NCBI GenBank assembly: GCA_039199225.1 | Contig: JBCCSZ010000015.1 | Location: 1 to 41,979 of the forward strand | From: JBCCSZ01 sp039199225 | GTDB taxonomy: Bacteria; Bacteroidota; Bacteroidia; Chitinophagales; Saprospiraceae | Direction: 5' to 3' | Length of the DNA stretch: 41,979 nt | In this document: one piece after another, positions 23,556 through 32,638 of the stretch | How positions within the stretch are numbered: the first letter of the stretch is position 1 | Layout: every line of letters begins with the position of its first letter | Translations under genes and position numbers: made by a program | The notes under the pieces: model-generated | Databases searched by the model: none | What the model was told of the DNA's origin: nothing | Seen by the model: the letters and a program-made list of their open reading frames with translations, nothing else

Positions 23556-24212
23556 TCAATTCCGTAAGAAAGTGAGGTCTCCTTCGTCTGAGATTTGTAC
23601 GACTACTGAAGGATCGTTACCGTGCTTCTCATATTGCCGGTATTTGACGACGTAGTCGACGCCCTTTATTACTGCAGAGCTGATTTCTCCGAAGTTGTTG
23701 GGATGAGGTGCCTTGTATATTTTGGCCGAAGAGGCGACAATGGGCTTGCCAAACCGTCGGATCAGACGGCGACAAAACTCATCTTTGACAATGCGTACGC
23801 CGATCGTATCATTGGTTGAGCTCAGATTGGAAGCCAAGTTGCGAGGGCGATCAAATACCACCGTGAGTGGACGGGAGTGATAATGTAACAGCGTATCGAT
23901 GCGCGGATGGACATGCGCTACATACTTTTTCAGCATTTCCATAGAGTCGACCAATATGGAAAAATTTCTGGACTGGTCTTTTTGTTTGAGTCGGGCCAGC
24001 CTCTCAACGGCCGTAGGGTTGGTTGCATCGCAGCCGATGGACCATACGGTGTCTGTCGGGTAAAGTATTAGCCCGCCAGCCGTCAAAACCGATTCTATAC
24101 TTTCCAAGTTGTCATTCGCGAACATAAATGTTCTTAAATTTGTTGCCACCATAATGCTGTAAGATTGCTTTTTTTGCTTCAAATGTATTTTTGTTCGGGA
24201 GATTGTAATCAT
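23556..24212 (-). CDS. Sua5/YciO/YrdC-family protein (L-threonylcarbamoyladenylate synthase-like)
   Basis: The YrdC fold is clear: VLTAGGLILYPTDTVWSIGCDATN, RLKQKDQSRNFSILV (nucleotide-binding KxxxR region), RPLTVVFDRP, TNDTIGVRIV and GKPIVASSAKI, ending in PSVVVQIS. TsaC/Sua5 members make the threonylcarbamoyl-AMP used for the t6A37 modification of tRNA. The length, with no C-terminal Sua5 extension, fits TsaC or YciO; YciO proteins have no settled role. Which start is used is uncertain: the annotated GTG/ATG-like first codon at 24212 gives 20 unlikely residues, and the ATG at 24152 (MVATNLRTF) or 24125 is more natural. The stop is 15 bases from the convergent protease gene. Confidence 0.88.
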   Translation of the reverse strand: MITISRTKIHLKQKKQSYSIMVATNLRTFMFANDNLESIESVLTAGGLILYPTDTVWSIGCDATNPTAVERLARLKQKDQSRNFSILVDSMEMLKKYVAHVHPRIDTLLHYHSRPLTVVFDRPRNLASNLSSTNDTIGVRIVKDEFCRRLIRRFGKPIVASSAKIYKAPHPNNFGEISSAVIKGVDYVVKYRQYEKHGNDPSVVVQISDEGDLTFLRN

Positions 24213-24389
24213 ATAGACTGTGGGAAGCGCCGAAAAGGTTGGTTTTTGTCAGAAAAAAAAATTAATGTGGAAAGTTTTGAAAAAATCCGCATTTTTAGTG
24301 AAATATTAAATTCGGCATTCCTGTTATCCTTATACCTGAAGCAAGCTGCAATCTGTCAGCCCTAAGATTAAAAAACAAACACCTTCGAG

Positions 24390-26666
24390 TTGAAGAAGTT
24401 GATCCTGAAATACATTAGCCTACTACTCATTGCTTGTCTTTGCACGCAACTGTCAAATGCACGGCATATCATTGGAGGTGACATCTCTTACGTTTGTAAT
24501 GGCGATGGTACCTACACCTTTACAATGAAAATCTACCGGGACTGCTCTACGGACAACGGCCCCAACCCCGGTGCCGACTTCGACAATCCTGCAGTGGTCT
24601 CTGTATTCGAGGAAATTGGAACCAATCGTTACGACCTGATCATTTCTCAAGTTGGAGGTACTTCTATTGCAAATCAGAGCAATATCACGGCAGATGACAA
24701 TCCTTGTCTGATTATTCCGCCAAATGTCTGTGTGGAAGCTGGTTTTTATGAGTTTACCATCCCGCTGCCACAAAGTCCCAATAGTTACTTTATCTCTTAT
24801 CAGCGTTGCTGCCGCAACAATACGATCAACAATATCGTCAATCCGCAAAGTTCGGGAGCTACCTACACAATGGAGCTGACGCCCGAGGCACAAGCGCTTT
24901 GCAACAACAGCCCGGAGTTCAATAATTTTCCGCCCATCATCATTTGTGCCAATGAGCCGCTGAGCTTCGACCACTCGGCCAGCGATCCCGATCCGGTTGG
25001 CAATCAGGTGGTTTATCGGTTTTGTGCACCATTGCTTGGGGGTGGTTTGGGTGGTTCTCCGCAGGCACCTTCTGGCAGTCGCTTTGCTTGCGACGGTGTT
25101 ACGCCGACCCCTGCTTGTCGTCCTCCCTATCAGGAAGTTCGCTTTCTCGCACCTACCTTTAGCGCCAGTAATCCCATGGATGGTGATCCACAAATTACGA
25201 TTGATCCCAACACCGGTGTGATCAGTGGTACACCAACGATACTTGGTCAGTTTGTGGTGGGTGTTTGTGTGGAAGAGTACAACAATGGCGAGCTGATTAG
25301 CGTCATGAGGCGTGATTTTCAGTTCAATGTAGCCAATTGCGAGCCCGTAGTCGATGCCCGCATTTCTTTTGACGAGCAGATCGGGGAAAAGTCTTTTGTG
25401 ATCAATTCTTGTGGTAATAGCACAGTAGAATTCGAGAATTTAAGTGTTCAGGAGCGCAATATCAATGAATTTTTCTGGCGTTTTGACATCAATGGGGTAG
25501 AAGAGATTTTCGAGGAGTGGAGTCCAACCATCACCTTTCCCGATACAGGACTGTATGCAGGCGTACTGGTACTCAATCCGGGCTTGCAGTGTGGAGATAC
25601 GGCCAATATTTTTGTGAGGGTATTCCCGCCTGCTGTCGCTGATTTTGAGTTCAGCTATGATACCTGTGTGGCTGGGCCAGTGTCTTTTACGAGCTTATCT
25701 TATTCGGAGGCTGGTGTCTTGACAGAGCATGAATGGTCCTTTTTTGGTGGAGAGGCAAGCAATGAAATCAACCCAGATTATTTGTTTCCCGCTCCGGGTT
25801 CCAATCCGGTGTCTTTGACGGTGACCAATGAGTTTGGGTGTCAAGACACTGAAACAAAGATCATCGATTGGCTGCCGGCGCCGCCCATCATTGTCATCGA
25901 ACCATCGATATTCGATGGCTGTTCGCCGCAGGATGTCTTTTTCAATAATTTGTCATTTCCCATCGACTCTACCTACGATATTGTGTGGGACCTCGGCGAT
26001 GGCACCATCAGCAATGACATCAGTCCCAGGCATGTTTATGAGGAGGAAGGGGTGTATGATGTCTCTGTGACCATCACTTCTCCAATTGGTTGTTCCATCA
26101 GTGATGCTTGGGACAACTGGATCACCGTGCGTCCTTCCCCCTTTGCAGATTTCACCTTCTCGCCAGATATGCCCAATAACTTCGAGCCAGAGGTCAACTT
26201 TTTTGATGCTTCGATCGATGCGGCTTCCTGGGAATGGAACTTTGATGGCGATGGCGTTGCTTTTGTACAAAATCCAGTGTTTGCCTTTCCGGATACGGGG
26301 CTGCAGGTTGTCCAACTGATCGTTACGCATGAAAGTGGCTGTAAGGATACCATCGTCAAGCTGATTGATGTGGAGCCGCAAGTGCGTTATTTCTTACCCA
26401 ATGCTTTTTCTCCCAACTTCGACAGTGTCAACGATGTTTTTCGTGGCGCAGGTGTTTTTGACGGTATGACAAACTTTAGGATGTCTATCTGGAATCGTTG
26501 GGGAGAGTTGGTTTTTGAAGCTTCTGACCCAGCAATGGCCTGGAATGGCCGCAAGTTGAACACCGGCGAGATGTCGCCTGTAGGGGTGTACAATGTCATT
26601 GTGCAATACATAAATCCTCGTGGAAACTTGATTAATTTGCAAGGAGTTGCTACCTTAATAAGGTAA
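24390..26666 (+). CDS. Secreted PKD-domain protein with type B T9SS (gliding-motility type) C-terminus, copy 1 of 3
   Basis: 758 residues, starting at TTG (24390), giving a signal peptide (MKKLILKYISLLLIACLCTQ, cleavage near LSNA) just before the shared start of the mature protein, RHIIGGDISYVC. Residues 25-330 form an N-terminal region common to all three copies, with YRDC, DNPCLIIPPNVCVE, YQRCCRNNTINN, FPPIIICANEPLSFDHSASD and DFQFNVANCEP. At least three PKD-type repeats follow (motifs WSFFGGEASNEINP, IVWDLGDGTISNDISP, WEWNFDGDGVAFVQNP). The end is the type B sorting domain: VRYFLPNAFSPNFDSVNDV, WNRWGELVFEA, WNGRKLNTGEMSPVGVY, ending ATLIR. Export to the surface by type IX secretion is inferred. 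A role in adhesion or gliding is possible but unproven. Confidence 0.92.
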   Translation: MKKLILKYISLLLIACLCTQLSNARHIIGGDISYVCNGDGTYTFTMKIYRDCSTDNGPNPGADFDNPAVVSVFEEIGTNRYDLIISQVGGTSIANQSNITADDNPCLIIPPNVCVEAGFYEFTIPLPQSPNSYFISYQRCCRNNTINNIVNPQSSGATYTMELTPEAQALCNNSPEFNNFPPIIICANEPLSFDHSASDPDPVGNQVVYRFCAPLLGGGLGGSPQAPSGSRFACDGVTPTPACRPPYQEVRFLAPTFSASNPMDGDPQITIDPNTGVISGTPTILGQFVVGVCVEEYNNGELISVMRRDFQFNVANCEPVVDARISFDEQIGEKSFVINSCGNSTVEFENLSVQERNINEFFWRFDINGVEEIFEEWSPTITFPDTGLYAGVLVLNPGLQCGDTANIFVRVFPPAVADFEFSYDTCVAGPVSFTSLSYSEAGVLTEHEWSFFGGEASNEINPDYLFPAPGSNPVSLTVTNEFGCQDTETKIIDWLPAPPIIVIEPSIFDGCSPQDVFFNNLSFPIDSTYDIVWDLGDGTISNDISPRHVYEEEGVYDVSVTITSPIGCSISDAWDNWITVRPSPFADFTFSPDMPNNFEPEVNFFDASIDAASWEWNFDGDGVAFVQNPVFAFPDTGLQVVQLIVTHESGCKDTIVKLIDVEPQVRYFLPNAFSPNFDSVNDVFRGAGVFDGMTNFRMSIWNRWGELVFEASDPAMAWNGRKLNTGEMSPVGVYNVIVQYINPRGNLINLQGVATLIR
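26651..26665. repeat. 15-base inverted repeat over the stop codon of copy 1
   Basis: TACCTT-AAT-AAGGTA spans 26651-26665 and overlaps the stop at 26664-26666. It has 6-bp arms and a 3-base loop and no T-run, so it is too small to call a terminator. Confidence 0.45.
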
Positions 26667-26893
26667 GACCTCAATTCCAATCCAATATTTAGCTTTACTC
26701 TCACTACCCAAGACAATTTAATCTGTGCATTTTCCAATGCGCACTGACCGCGCTGTGCCTGTTTTGTTCGGTAGCTTAGGTTATTTTGGTATTTATTTCC
26801 CTCTTATTTGTCAAATTGTTGACCTAGCAGAATTATGTTGCAACCAATATGGCGCTGGGAGGTTTATATTCCAGAGACTAAAATGACGACCTC

Positions 26894-29158
26894 ATGCAAA
26901 CAAAATCCGGAGCCCTTGTTCTCTTTTTTATGCTGTTCCTCAGCTTGGGGGGTGTCCGGGCGTCTCACATCGTCGGTGGCGACATTACCTATGAGTGTCT
27001 AGGCTACGATGCGGCGTCGAATACGAATCTGTATGAGATCACCATGAAAATCTATCGAAACTGCAATCGATTTGCAATGGATGTCTTTAGTGATCCAGCT
27101 CCAATTACCATTTACCGCGAAGCACTTTTCAACCGTTGGGATTCTGTGACCCATGTCAATATTCGTCTGGGAAGGGTCATCAATATTCCACCTGACAATA
27201 ACCCTTGCTTGAAGTTGCCACCGGATATTTGCGTGGAAGAGGGATCCTACATTTTCGAAGTGCGACTTCCAGTGGTAGAAACTTCCTACGTCATTTCTTA
27301 CCAGCGCTGTTGCCGCAATGCGACGATCAATAATATTTTGCAACCCGACCAGACGGGTGCTACTTACTCCGTACAGATTTCATCGGAATCGCAAAAGGCG
27401 TGCAATACCAGTCCTGTGTTCAACGAGTTTCCGCCCATCGTTATTTGTGCCAATGAACCAATCGACTTCGACCATTCTGCTACAGATGCGGAAGGCGATC
27501 AGATCGTTTACGAATTCTGTGGGGCATTGGCGGGTGGAGGTGTACTGGGTGCTTTTGAGTTCGGTGATCCAGAGAGCTGCGAAGGCTTTCGTCCCGACCC
27601 GGCTTGCCCGCCTCCCTATACGCCAGTGCGCTATGCATTTCCCACCTTCTCACCGAGCGAACCCATGCGGGGAGACCCGATGATTGAGATTGATCCGAAT
27701 ACCGGATTGATCACAGGGACGCCTCAAAACCTTGGCCAATACGTCGTTGGGGTATGTGTCAAAGAATTTCGCAATGGGGTACTTTTGAGTACGATACAAC
27801 GGGATTTTCAATTCAATGTGGCCAATTGTGAGCCGCTCGTAGACGCGCGCATAAGGGGAGATGAAAGGATTGCTGACAATGCGTTTCTTGTGAGAGGCTG
27901 TGGGGAGTTGACGGTAGAGATAGAGAACGAAAGTGTTCAACGGAGCAACATTCGAGACTTTTATTGGAGTTTTGATGTTTTGGGAACAGAACTCCGCATC
28001 GACGATTGGAATGCAAACATTACTTTTCCAGATACGGGCATTTACCAAGGCGCCCTCTTTTTAAATCCAAATAGCAATTGTGCTGATACGGCCTTTGTCC
28101 AAGTTGAATTATTCCCTGGTCTCGATGCAGATTTTTCGTTTGAATACGATACTTGTGTGGCCAGTCCGGTGCATTTTACAGATTTATCAACGACCGAGGG
28201 GGACAATGTTATCACAGATTGGCGTTGGTCTTACAACATTGGGGTAGCTTCTACTGAACAAAATCCCGCAATTCGTTTTTCTAATGCAGGGGAGTTTGAT
28301 GTGAGGCTGCAAATTATGGATGACAACGGTTGTGCAGATGCAGTGACCAAGCCCATCGAGTGGTTTCCGGCTCCGGAGATCATTGTCGTGGAGCCAGATG
28401 TTTTCGTGGGTTGTGAGCCTCTGTTGGTTCAATTCAACAATCTGACGAATCCGATAACTGAGGACTACGACATTCTTTGGCAGTTTGGCGATGGGCAGAC
28501 GAGTATGGAGATCAGTCCGACTCATGTGTATGAAGAAAAAGGCATATACAGCATTTCGCTCGATTTGGTCTCGCCACTAGGCTGTGAGGCCAGCGCCAGT
28601 TGGGACAATTGGATCGAGGTGCTGACGACTCCCAAGGCTGATTTTACCTTCAGTCCGGAGCGGCCGAGCAACTTCAATCCGGAGGTTCAATTTTTTGATC
28701 AATCGGTGGATGCTGTCAGTTGGTTGTGGGATTTTGGTGGAGAGAGTCGGTCGAATATGCGCGATCCAGTGCATGTATTTCCCGATACGGGTTTTCAGGC
28801 AGCTACCCTAATTGTTACGCACTTAGACGGATGTACAGATACAATTCAAAAACCGATAGATGTAGAACCTCAGATACGATACTTTCTCCCCAATGCATTT
28901 ACGCCAAATGGCGATAATGTCAACGATGGTTTCCTGGGTAAAGGTTTTTTTAATGGTATTCGCGATTTTTCTATGACAATTTACAATCGATGGGGGGAAT
29001 TAATTTTTCAGACGGCCAACCCTGATGAGGGTTGGAATGGGCGAAAAAACAATACAGGAGAGATGTCGCAGGTCGGCGTTTATGTCTATCTGGTACAGTT
29101 TGAAGACCCGCGTGGTCGGTTGATTACGATGGAAGGTGTGGCGACTCTTATTCGCTAG
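26894..29158 (+). CDS. Secreted PKD-domain protein with type B T9SS C-terminus, copy 2 of 3
   Basis: 754 residues with an ATG at 26894 and a signal peptide (ALVLFFMLFLSLGGVRA) directly before SHIVGGDITYECLG. It has the same order of parts as its neighbours: YRNC, DNNPCLKLPPDICVEEGSY, YQRCCRNATINN, FPPIVICANEPIDFDHSATD, IDPNTGLITGTPQNLGQYVVG and DFQFNVANCEPLVDARI. Then come PKD repeats (WRWSYNIGVASTEQNP, ILWQFGDGQTSMEISP, WLWDFGGESRSNMRDP) and a type B sorting domain (IRYFLPNAFTPNGDNVNDGF, YNRWGELIFQT, WNGRKNNTGEMSQVGVY, ending ATLIR). It follows copy 1 by 227 bases. Copies 1 and 2 look closest to each other in the PKD and C-terminal parts; copy 2 shares more with copy 3 at the very N-terminus. 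Confidence 0.93.
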   Translation: MQTKSGALVLFFMLFLSLGGVRASHIVGGDITYECLGYDAASNTNLYEITMKIYRNCNRFAMDVFSDPAPITIYREALFNRWDSVTHVNIRLGRVINIPPDNNPCLKLPPDICVEEGSYIFEVRLPVVETSYVISYQRCCRNATINNILQPDQTGATYSVQISSESQKACNTSPVFNEFPPIVICANEPIDFDHSATDAEGDQIVYEFCGALAGGGVLGAFEFGDPESCEGFRPDPACPPPYTPVRYAFPTFSPSEPMRGDPMIEIDPNTGLITGTPQNLGQYVVGVCVKEFRNGVLLSTIQRDFQFNVANCEPLVDARIRGDERIADNAFLVRGCGELTVEIENESVQRSNIRDFYWSFDVLGTELRIDDWNANITFPDTGIYQGALFLNPNSNCADTAFVQVELFPGLDADFSFEYDTCVASPVHFTDLSTTEGDNVITDWRWSYNIGVASTEQNPAIRFSNAGEFDVRLQIMDDNGCADAVTKPIEWFPAPEIIVVEPDVFVGCEPLLVQFNNLTNPITEDYDILWQFGDGQTSMEISPTHVYEEKGIYSISLDLVSPLGCEASASWDNWIEVLTTPKADFTFSPERPSNFNPEVQFFDQSVDAVSWLWDFGGESRSNMRDPVHVFPDTGFQAATLIVTHLDGCTDTIQKPIDVEPQIRYFLPNAFTPNGDNVNDGFLGKGFFNGIRDFSMTIYNRWGELIFQTANPDEGWNGRKNNTGEMSQVGVYVYLVQFEDPRGRLITMEGVATLIR

Positions 29159-29200
29159 ATAGCTGACATTAATGAGAGGAGAATTGGCATCTATCGAATG

Positions 29201-29208
29201 TATTTTTG
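29201..29208 (+). promoter_or_regulatory. TAnnTTTG -7 box before copy 3
   Basis: TATTTTTG matches the Bacteroidota -7 consensus; a second, near match (TATTTTTA) follows at 29209-29216 with a TTG 22 bases upstream at 29184-29186. Either could start a transcript about 55-65 bases before the ATG at 29271. Confidence 0.4.
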
Positions 29209-29270
29209 TATTTTTAGCATCCCAGGAAAGATTCAGGCTTTTAATTTAAAACTCCCAAAATTTTTCACAG

Positions 29271-31547
29271 ATGCTATCTGCTATGGTTTATCATAGGTCA
29301 AGATCATTTTTTTGCCTATTGTTTTGCTTTTCTTTACTGGGGTTTGGGTTGTTCACTAATGAGGTGCAAGCGGCGCACATTGTAGGAGGAGAAATGACCT
29401 ATGAATGTCTTGGTCCGGAAGGTAATAACAGTATGCGCTATCGTTTTACGATGAAAGTTTACCGGGATTGTGCCGGGAACGGCGCAGACTACGATGGTCC
29501 CGACGGTCAGGTGCGTGCGCACATCACGGTGTACCAGGGCAGCAGCATCAATCCTTTCACAACTGTTTTCGCAGGGCGGCCACGCATTTCCAGAATCGAA
29601 GCAGATATAGGGATTAACAATCCTTGCATCATCGTACCAACCAACGTCTGTGTACAAGAGGGCATATACATTTTTGAGGAAGTCTTACCAATCGTTGACG
29701 AAAGCTATCACATCGTTTACCAGCGCTGTTGCCGGAATGGTAGTATTTCAAATCTTCGTCGCCCAGGAGAGACCGGATCGAGTTATACAGTGGAAATATC
29801 ACCTCTGGCTCAAAGAACTTGCAACAATAGTCCGACCTTTAAGCAATTTCCACCCATCGTTATTTGTGCGGATCAAGAGTTGATTTTTGACCACTCTGCT
29901 ACGGATGCAGAAGGCGACCAACTGGTTTACAGCTTTTGTACTCCGCTCAATGGTGGAACGACCTTTGATGTGGCGCCAAACCCGGATGCACCGCCACCCT
30001 GGCAAGCTGTTCGTTATGTCCCGCCTTACTCTGGGAATCGACCAATCACTGGTGCGCCCGACTTGTCTATTACCCCCAATACGGGCATTATTCGAGGTGT
30101 ACCGACCATACAAGGGCAATTTGTCGTAGGCATCTGTGTGCAGGAATTTCGGAACGGAGACTTGTTGACGGAGCTGCGGCGCGATTTTCAATTCAATGTC
30201 ACCTTCTGTGAGCCACAAGTCAATGCGACCATTAGCGGTGATTTGGATGCGGGCGTTTACCGCTACCAAACCTGCAACGAAACGGTGATTACGATGATTA
30301 ATCGGAGTACGAATGTCAACTTTATCGATTCCTATCTCTGGCAATTCAATACCACCGACAGGGATGGCAATCCCTTGGTTTTTGATACCCGAAACATTGT
30401 AGCGGAATTTCCAGGTCCTGGCAAGTACTCCGGACGTATGATCCTGAATCCGGGTTCTTCTGCTTTGTGTACGGATACAGCCGATGTGGAAGTCGTCATC
30501 AGTCCTCCGATCGAACCGCAATTCATTGCCGAGTATGATACCTGTGTGGCAGGAAGCGTCAGCTTTCAGGAGTTGACACCTTTGATTGAAAATGGAGTGG
30601 CTAGTTGGAATTGGGACTTTGGCGATCAAAATACATCCAATGAGCAAAATCCTGTCCATCGCTATCAAACACCCGGATTGCGCGAGGTCAGTTTGACCAT
30701 CGTGGACAGCTTTGGGTGCAGTGGAACATTCACCCAGGAAATCAACTGGTTTCCAGCCCCTGCCGTCATTATTCTCGAGCCCAGTGCGGAGGTCGGCTGT
30801 GCGCCTTTAGAGGTTACTTTCAACAATCTATCAGAGCCAATTGATGAGACTTACAACATTCGTTGGAACTTTGGAGATGGCAACACTGGTACAGAAATCA
30901 GCCCCACTCATGTATATACCAAGGAAGGTTTCCAGACGGTGACTGTTGAGATTCTGTCGCCGCTGGGCTGTTACAACATCGGTGTTTTCGAGGACTTGAT
31001 TGAGGTTGATTCTTCTCCTGTTGTCTCTTTCAATTACACACCTGAAGTAGGTATTTCCAACTTTAATCCCACCGTGCAATTTTTCGATCAATCTAAGCAC
31101 ATCGTCCAATGGGATTGGGATTTTGGCGGACTGGGTTCGTCCGGGCTCATCAGCCCCAGTTTTACCTTTCCGGATACTGGTCGGCATGTGGTTACTTTGA
31201 CGGGTACGCATTTTTATGGCTGTGTGGACACCTTTTCGCAGGTTATCGATGTGGTTCCTCTGATTCGGTATTTTCTTCCCAATGCCTTCACGCCCAATGG
31301 CGATGATAAAAATGAGTTTTTTGGCCCAAAGGGTTTTTTCCGGGGCATTCGGAACTACCAAATGGTGATCTACAATCGCTGGGGAGAACTCATCTTTGAG
31401 ACGACCAATCCCGATGAGCGTTGGAACGGTCGTAAGTTTAATACCGGGCGATCTGCGCCCAGTGGGGCCTATGCTTATCACATCAGTTTTGTGGGGCCTC
31501 GTGGGACACCGCAAGAATTTCAGGGGACAGCTATTCTAGTGCGCTAA
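29271..31547 (+). CDS. Secreted PKD-domain protein with type B T9SS C-terminus, copy 3 of 3
   Basis: 758 residues. The ATG at 29271 gives a signal peptide with a basic start and the core FFCLLFCFSLLGFGLF, ending before AHIVGGEMTYECLG. The shared N-terminal region is present: YRDCAGNG, NPCIIVPTNVCVQEG, YQRCCRNGSISN, FPPIVICADQELIFDHSATD and DFQFNVTFCEPQVNATI. It has PKD-type repeats (WNWDFGDQNTSNEQNP, IRWNFGDGNTGTEISP, WDWDFGGLGSSGLISP) and a type B sorting domain (IRYFLPNAFTPNGDDKNEFF, YNRWGELIFET, WNGRKFNTGRSAPSGAY, ending AILVR). This is the most diverged copy in the C-terminal part (GRSAPSGAY in place of GEMSxVGVY). The reductase gene begins 11 bases after its stop and may share its transcript. 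Confidence 0.93.
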   Translation: MLSAMVYHRSRSFFCLLFCFSLLGFGLFTNEVQAAHIVGGEMTYECLGPEGNNSMRYRFTMKVYRDCAGNGADYDGPDGQVRAHITVYQGSSINPFTTVFAGRPRISRIEADIGINNPCIIVPTNVCVQEGIYIFEEVLPIVDESYHIVYQRCCRNGSISNLRRPGETGSSYTVEISPLAQRTCNNSPTFKQFPPIVICADQELIFDHSATDAEGDQLVYSFCTPLNGGTTFDVAPNPDAPPPWQAVRYVPPYSGNRPITGAPDLSITPNTGIIRGVPTIQGQFVVGICVQEFRNGDLLTELRRDFQFNVTFCEPQVNATISGDLDAGVYRYQTCNETVITMINRSTNVNFIDSYLWQFNTTDRDGNPLVFDTRNIVAEFPGPGKYSGRMILNPGSSALCTDTADVEVVISPPIEPQFIAEYDTCVAGSVSFQELTPLIENGVASWNWDFGDQNTSNEQNPVHRYQTPGLREVSLTIVDSFGCSGTFTQEINWFPAPAVIILEPSAEVGCAPLEVTFNNLSEPIDETYNIRWNFGDGNTGTEISPTHVYTKEGFQTVTVEILSPLGCYNIGVFEDLIEVDSSPVVSFNYTPEVGISNFNPTVQFFDQSKHIVQWDWDFGGLGSSGLISPSFTFPDTGRHVVTLTGTHFYGCVDTFSQVIDVVPLIRYFLPNAFTPNGDDKNEFFGPKGFFRGIRNYQMVIYNRWGELIFETTNPDERWNGRKFNTGRSAPSGAYAYHISFVGPRGTPQEFQGTAILVR

Positions 31548-31558
31548 TAAATTGCTAA

Positions 31559-32074
31559 ATGATGAGAACGGTCATAGTATTGGGAAGCTCCCGATCCAAA
31601 GGAGATACCCGCTTGATGGTCGATTATTTAATAGAATCTACGGATTGGAGCTTGATAGATTTAAGTGAAAAGACCATCGGGCAGTACGATTACGAATACC
31701 GCAACCAGGAGGACGATTATCTACCAACCGTTCGAGATATTATTGAAAACTACGATGTCGTGTTATTCGCTACCCCTGTCTATTGGTACAGCATGAGTGG
31801 CATTCTAAAAGCCTTTTTTGATAGGATTACTGATTTGTTGAAAATGCATCGCAGTTTGGGGAAAGCCTTCCGAGGCAAGCAGGTCGGGGTCATCAGTTGT
31901 GCATCTGAGGATGAAACGAAACCGGGCTTTTACATGCCCTTTGTGGAATCGGCCAAATACATGCATTGGAAATACGTCGGGCAGGTGCATGGCTGGGTAG
32001 AGGAGGAAGGTCTTCCGCCTTTGGTCAAAGAACGCCTGGACACATTCCGGCAAATGATTAATAAACTGCCATAG
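31559..32074 (+). CDS. Flavodoxin-fold NAD(P)H-dependent oxidoreductase (FMN reductase family)
   Basis: 171 residues with a flavodoxin-like fold. The FMN phosphate loop is GSSRSKGDTRLM near the N-terminus, and the second flavin-contact region is FATPVYWYSMSGILKAFFDRITDLL, typical of NADPH-dependent FMN reductases and quinone reductases. GKQVGVISCASEDE is the third strand and its loop. Two ATGs are adjacent (31559 and 31562). The gene starts 11 bases after copy 3 of the PKD proteins, so it is likely read with it, though the two functions have no obvious link. Its substrate (quinone, flavin, azo compound) cannot be told. Confidence 0.9.
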   Translation: MMRTVIVLGSSRSKGDTRLMVDYLIESTDWSLIDLSEKTIGQYDYEYRNQEDDYLPTVRDIIENYDVVLFATPVYWYSMSGILKAFFDRITDLLKMHRSLGKAFRGKQVGVISCASEDETKPGFYMPFVESAKYMHWKYVGQVHGWVEEEGLPPLVKERLDTFRQMINKLP

Positions 32075-32115
32075 AATATTTTTCCACATTCCTTTATATA
32101 TCACTAAAATATACT

Positions 32116-32123
32116 TATCTTTG
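32116..32123 (+). promoter_or_regulatory. TAnnTTTG -7 box of rplS
   Basis: TATCTTTG is an exact -7 match about 70 bases before the rplS ATG. No clear TTG lies at the expected -33 spacing. The position between the reductase stop and rplS supports a separate rplS promoter. Confidence 0.55.
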
Positions 32124-32194
32124 CGTGCCGAAATGAGAATATAATATATAACTCCAGTTCGATTCATCGCAACAGGAAACAAATAAAAGTAAAG

Positions 32195-32554
32195 ATGGAC
32201 GCTATAAAATTTGTACAGGACCAAGTAGCCAGAGAAATGGACTATCCGGCCTTTCGTTCAGGCGATAATGTGGTAGTCAACTATAAGATTATTGAAGGTG
32301 CTAAGGAACGGATTCAGTCTTTCCGAGGCAATGTTATCCAGATTAAAGGACAGGGTGCCACGAAGACTTTCACGGTCCGCAAGATGTCTAATGGGGTAGG
32401 TGTAGAGCGTATTTTTCCATTCGCCTCTCCAAACATCGATAGCATCCAGGTGCTGAAGCGTGGAAAAGTCCGTAGAGCAAAACTTTACTACCTCAGAGAT
32501 TTGATTGGAAAGAAAGCTCGTATCAAAGAGCGTAAGTACGTCAAAAAGAAATAA
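32195..32554 (+). CDS. rplS: 50S ribosomal protein L19
   Basis: 119 residues, the normal length for L19, which sits at the interface between the ribosomal subunits. It has the expected motifs: FRSGDNVVVNYKIIEGAKERIQ, FRGNVIQIKGQGATKTFTVRK, the GVGVERIFPFASPNIDSI block, and the basic KRGKVRRAKLYYLRDLIGKKARIKER. The ATG is at 32195. It is not in the usual rpsP-rimM-trmD-rplS order here; rpsP is elsewhere in the window. The gene ends in a hairpin terminator. Confidence 0.98.
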   Translation: MDAIKFVQDQVAREMDYPAFRSGDNVVVNYKIIEGAKERIQSFRGNVIQIKGQGATKTFTVRKMSNGVGVERIFPFASPNIDSIQVLKRGKVRRAKLYYLRDLIGKKARIKERKYVKKK

Positions 32555-32582
32555 GACACCTCAAATTATAATTTCACCTCCT

Positions 32583-32616
32583 GAAAAAGCCTTGGTCTCC
32601 CGATCAGGGCTTTTCC
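32583..32616 (+). terminator. Terminator hairpin after rplS, bidirectional
   Basis: GAAAAAGCCTTG (32583-32594) and CAGGGCTTTTCC (32605-32616) pair over 11 of 12 positions around a 10-base loop. Plus-strand tail CCAATTTTG; on the minus strand the stem ends in CTTTTTC. It sits between rplS and the convergent M1 peptidase and can end both. Confidence 0.82.
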
Positions 32617-32638
32617 AATTTTGACTGATACCACTTTT

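Noticed and set aside
24153..24212. Longer YrdC N-terminus from 24212
   Set aside because: The first 20 residues are lysine-rich and off-family; the ATG at 24152 or 24125 is more likely.
24453..25193. 246-codon minus-strand frame under copy 1, and a 289-codon one under copy 3 (29799-30668)
   Set aside because: They lie antisense to conserved coding domains, which leave long open frames on the other strand; no recognisable motifs.
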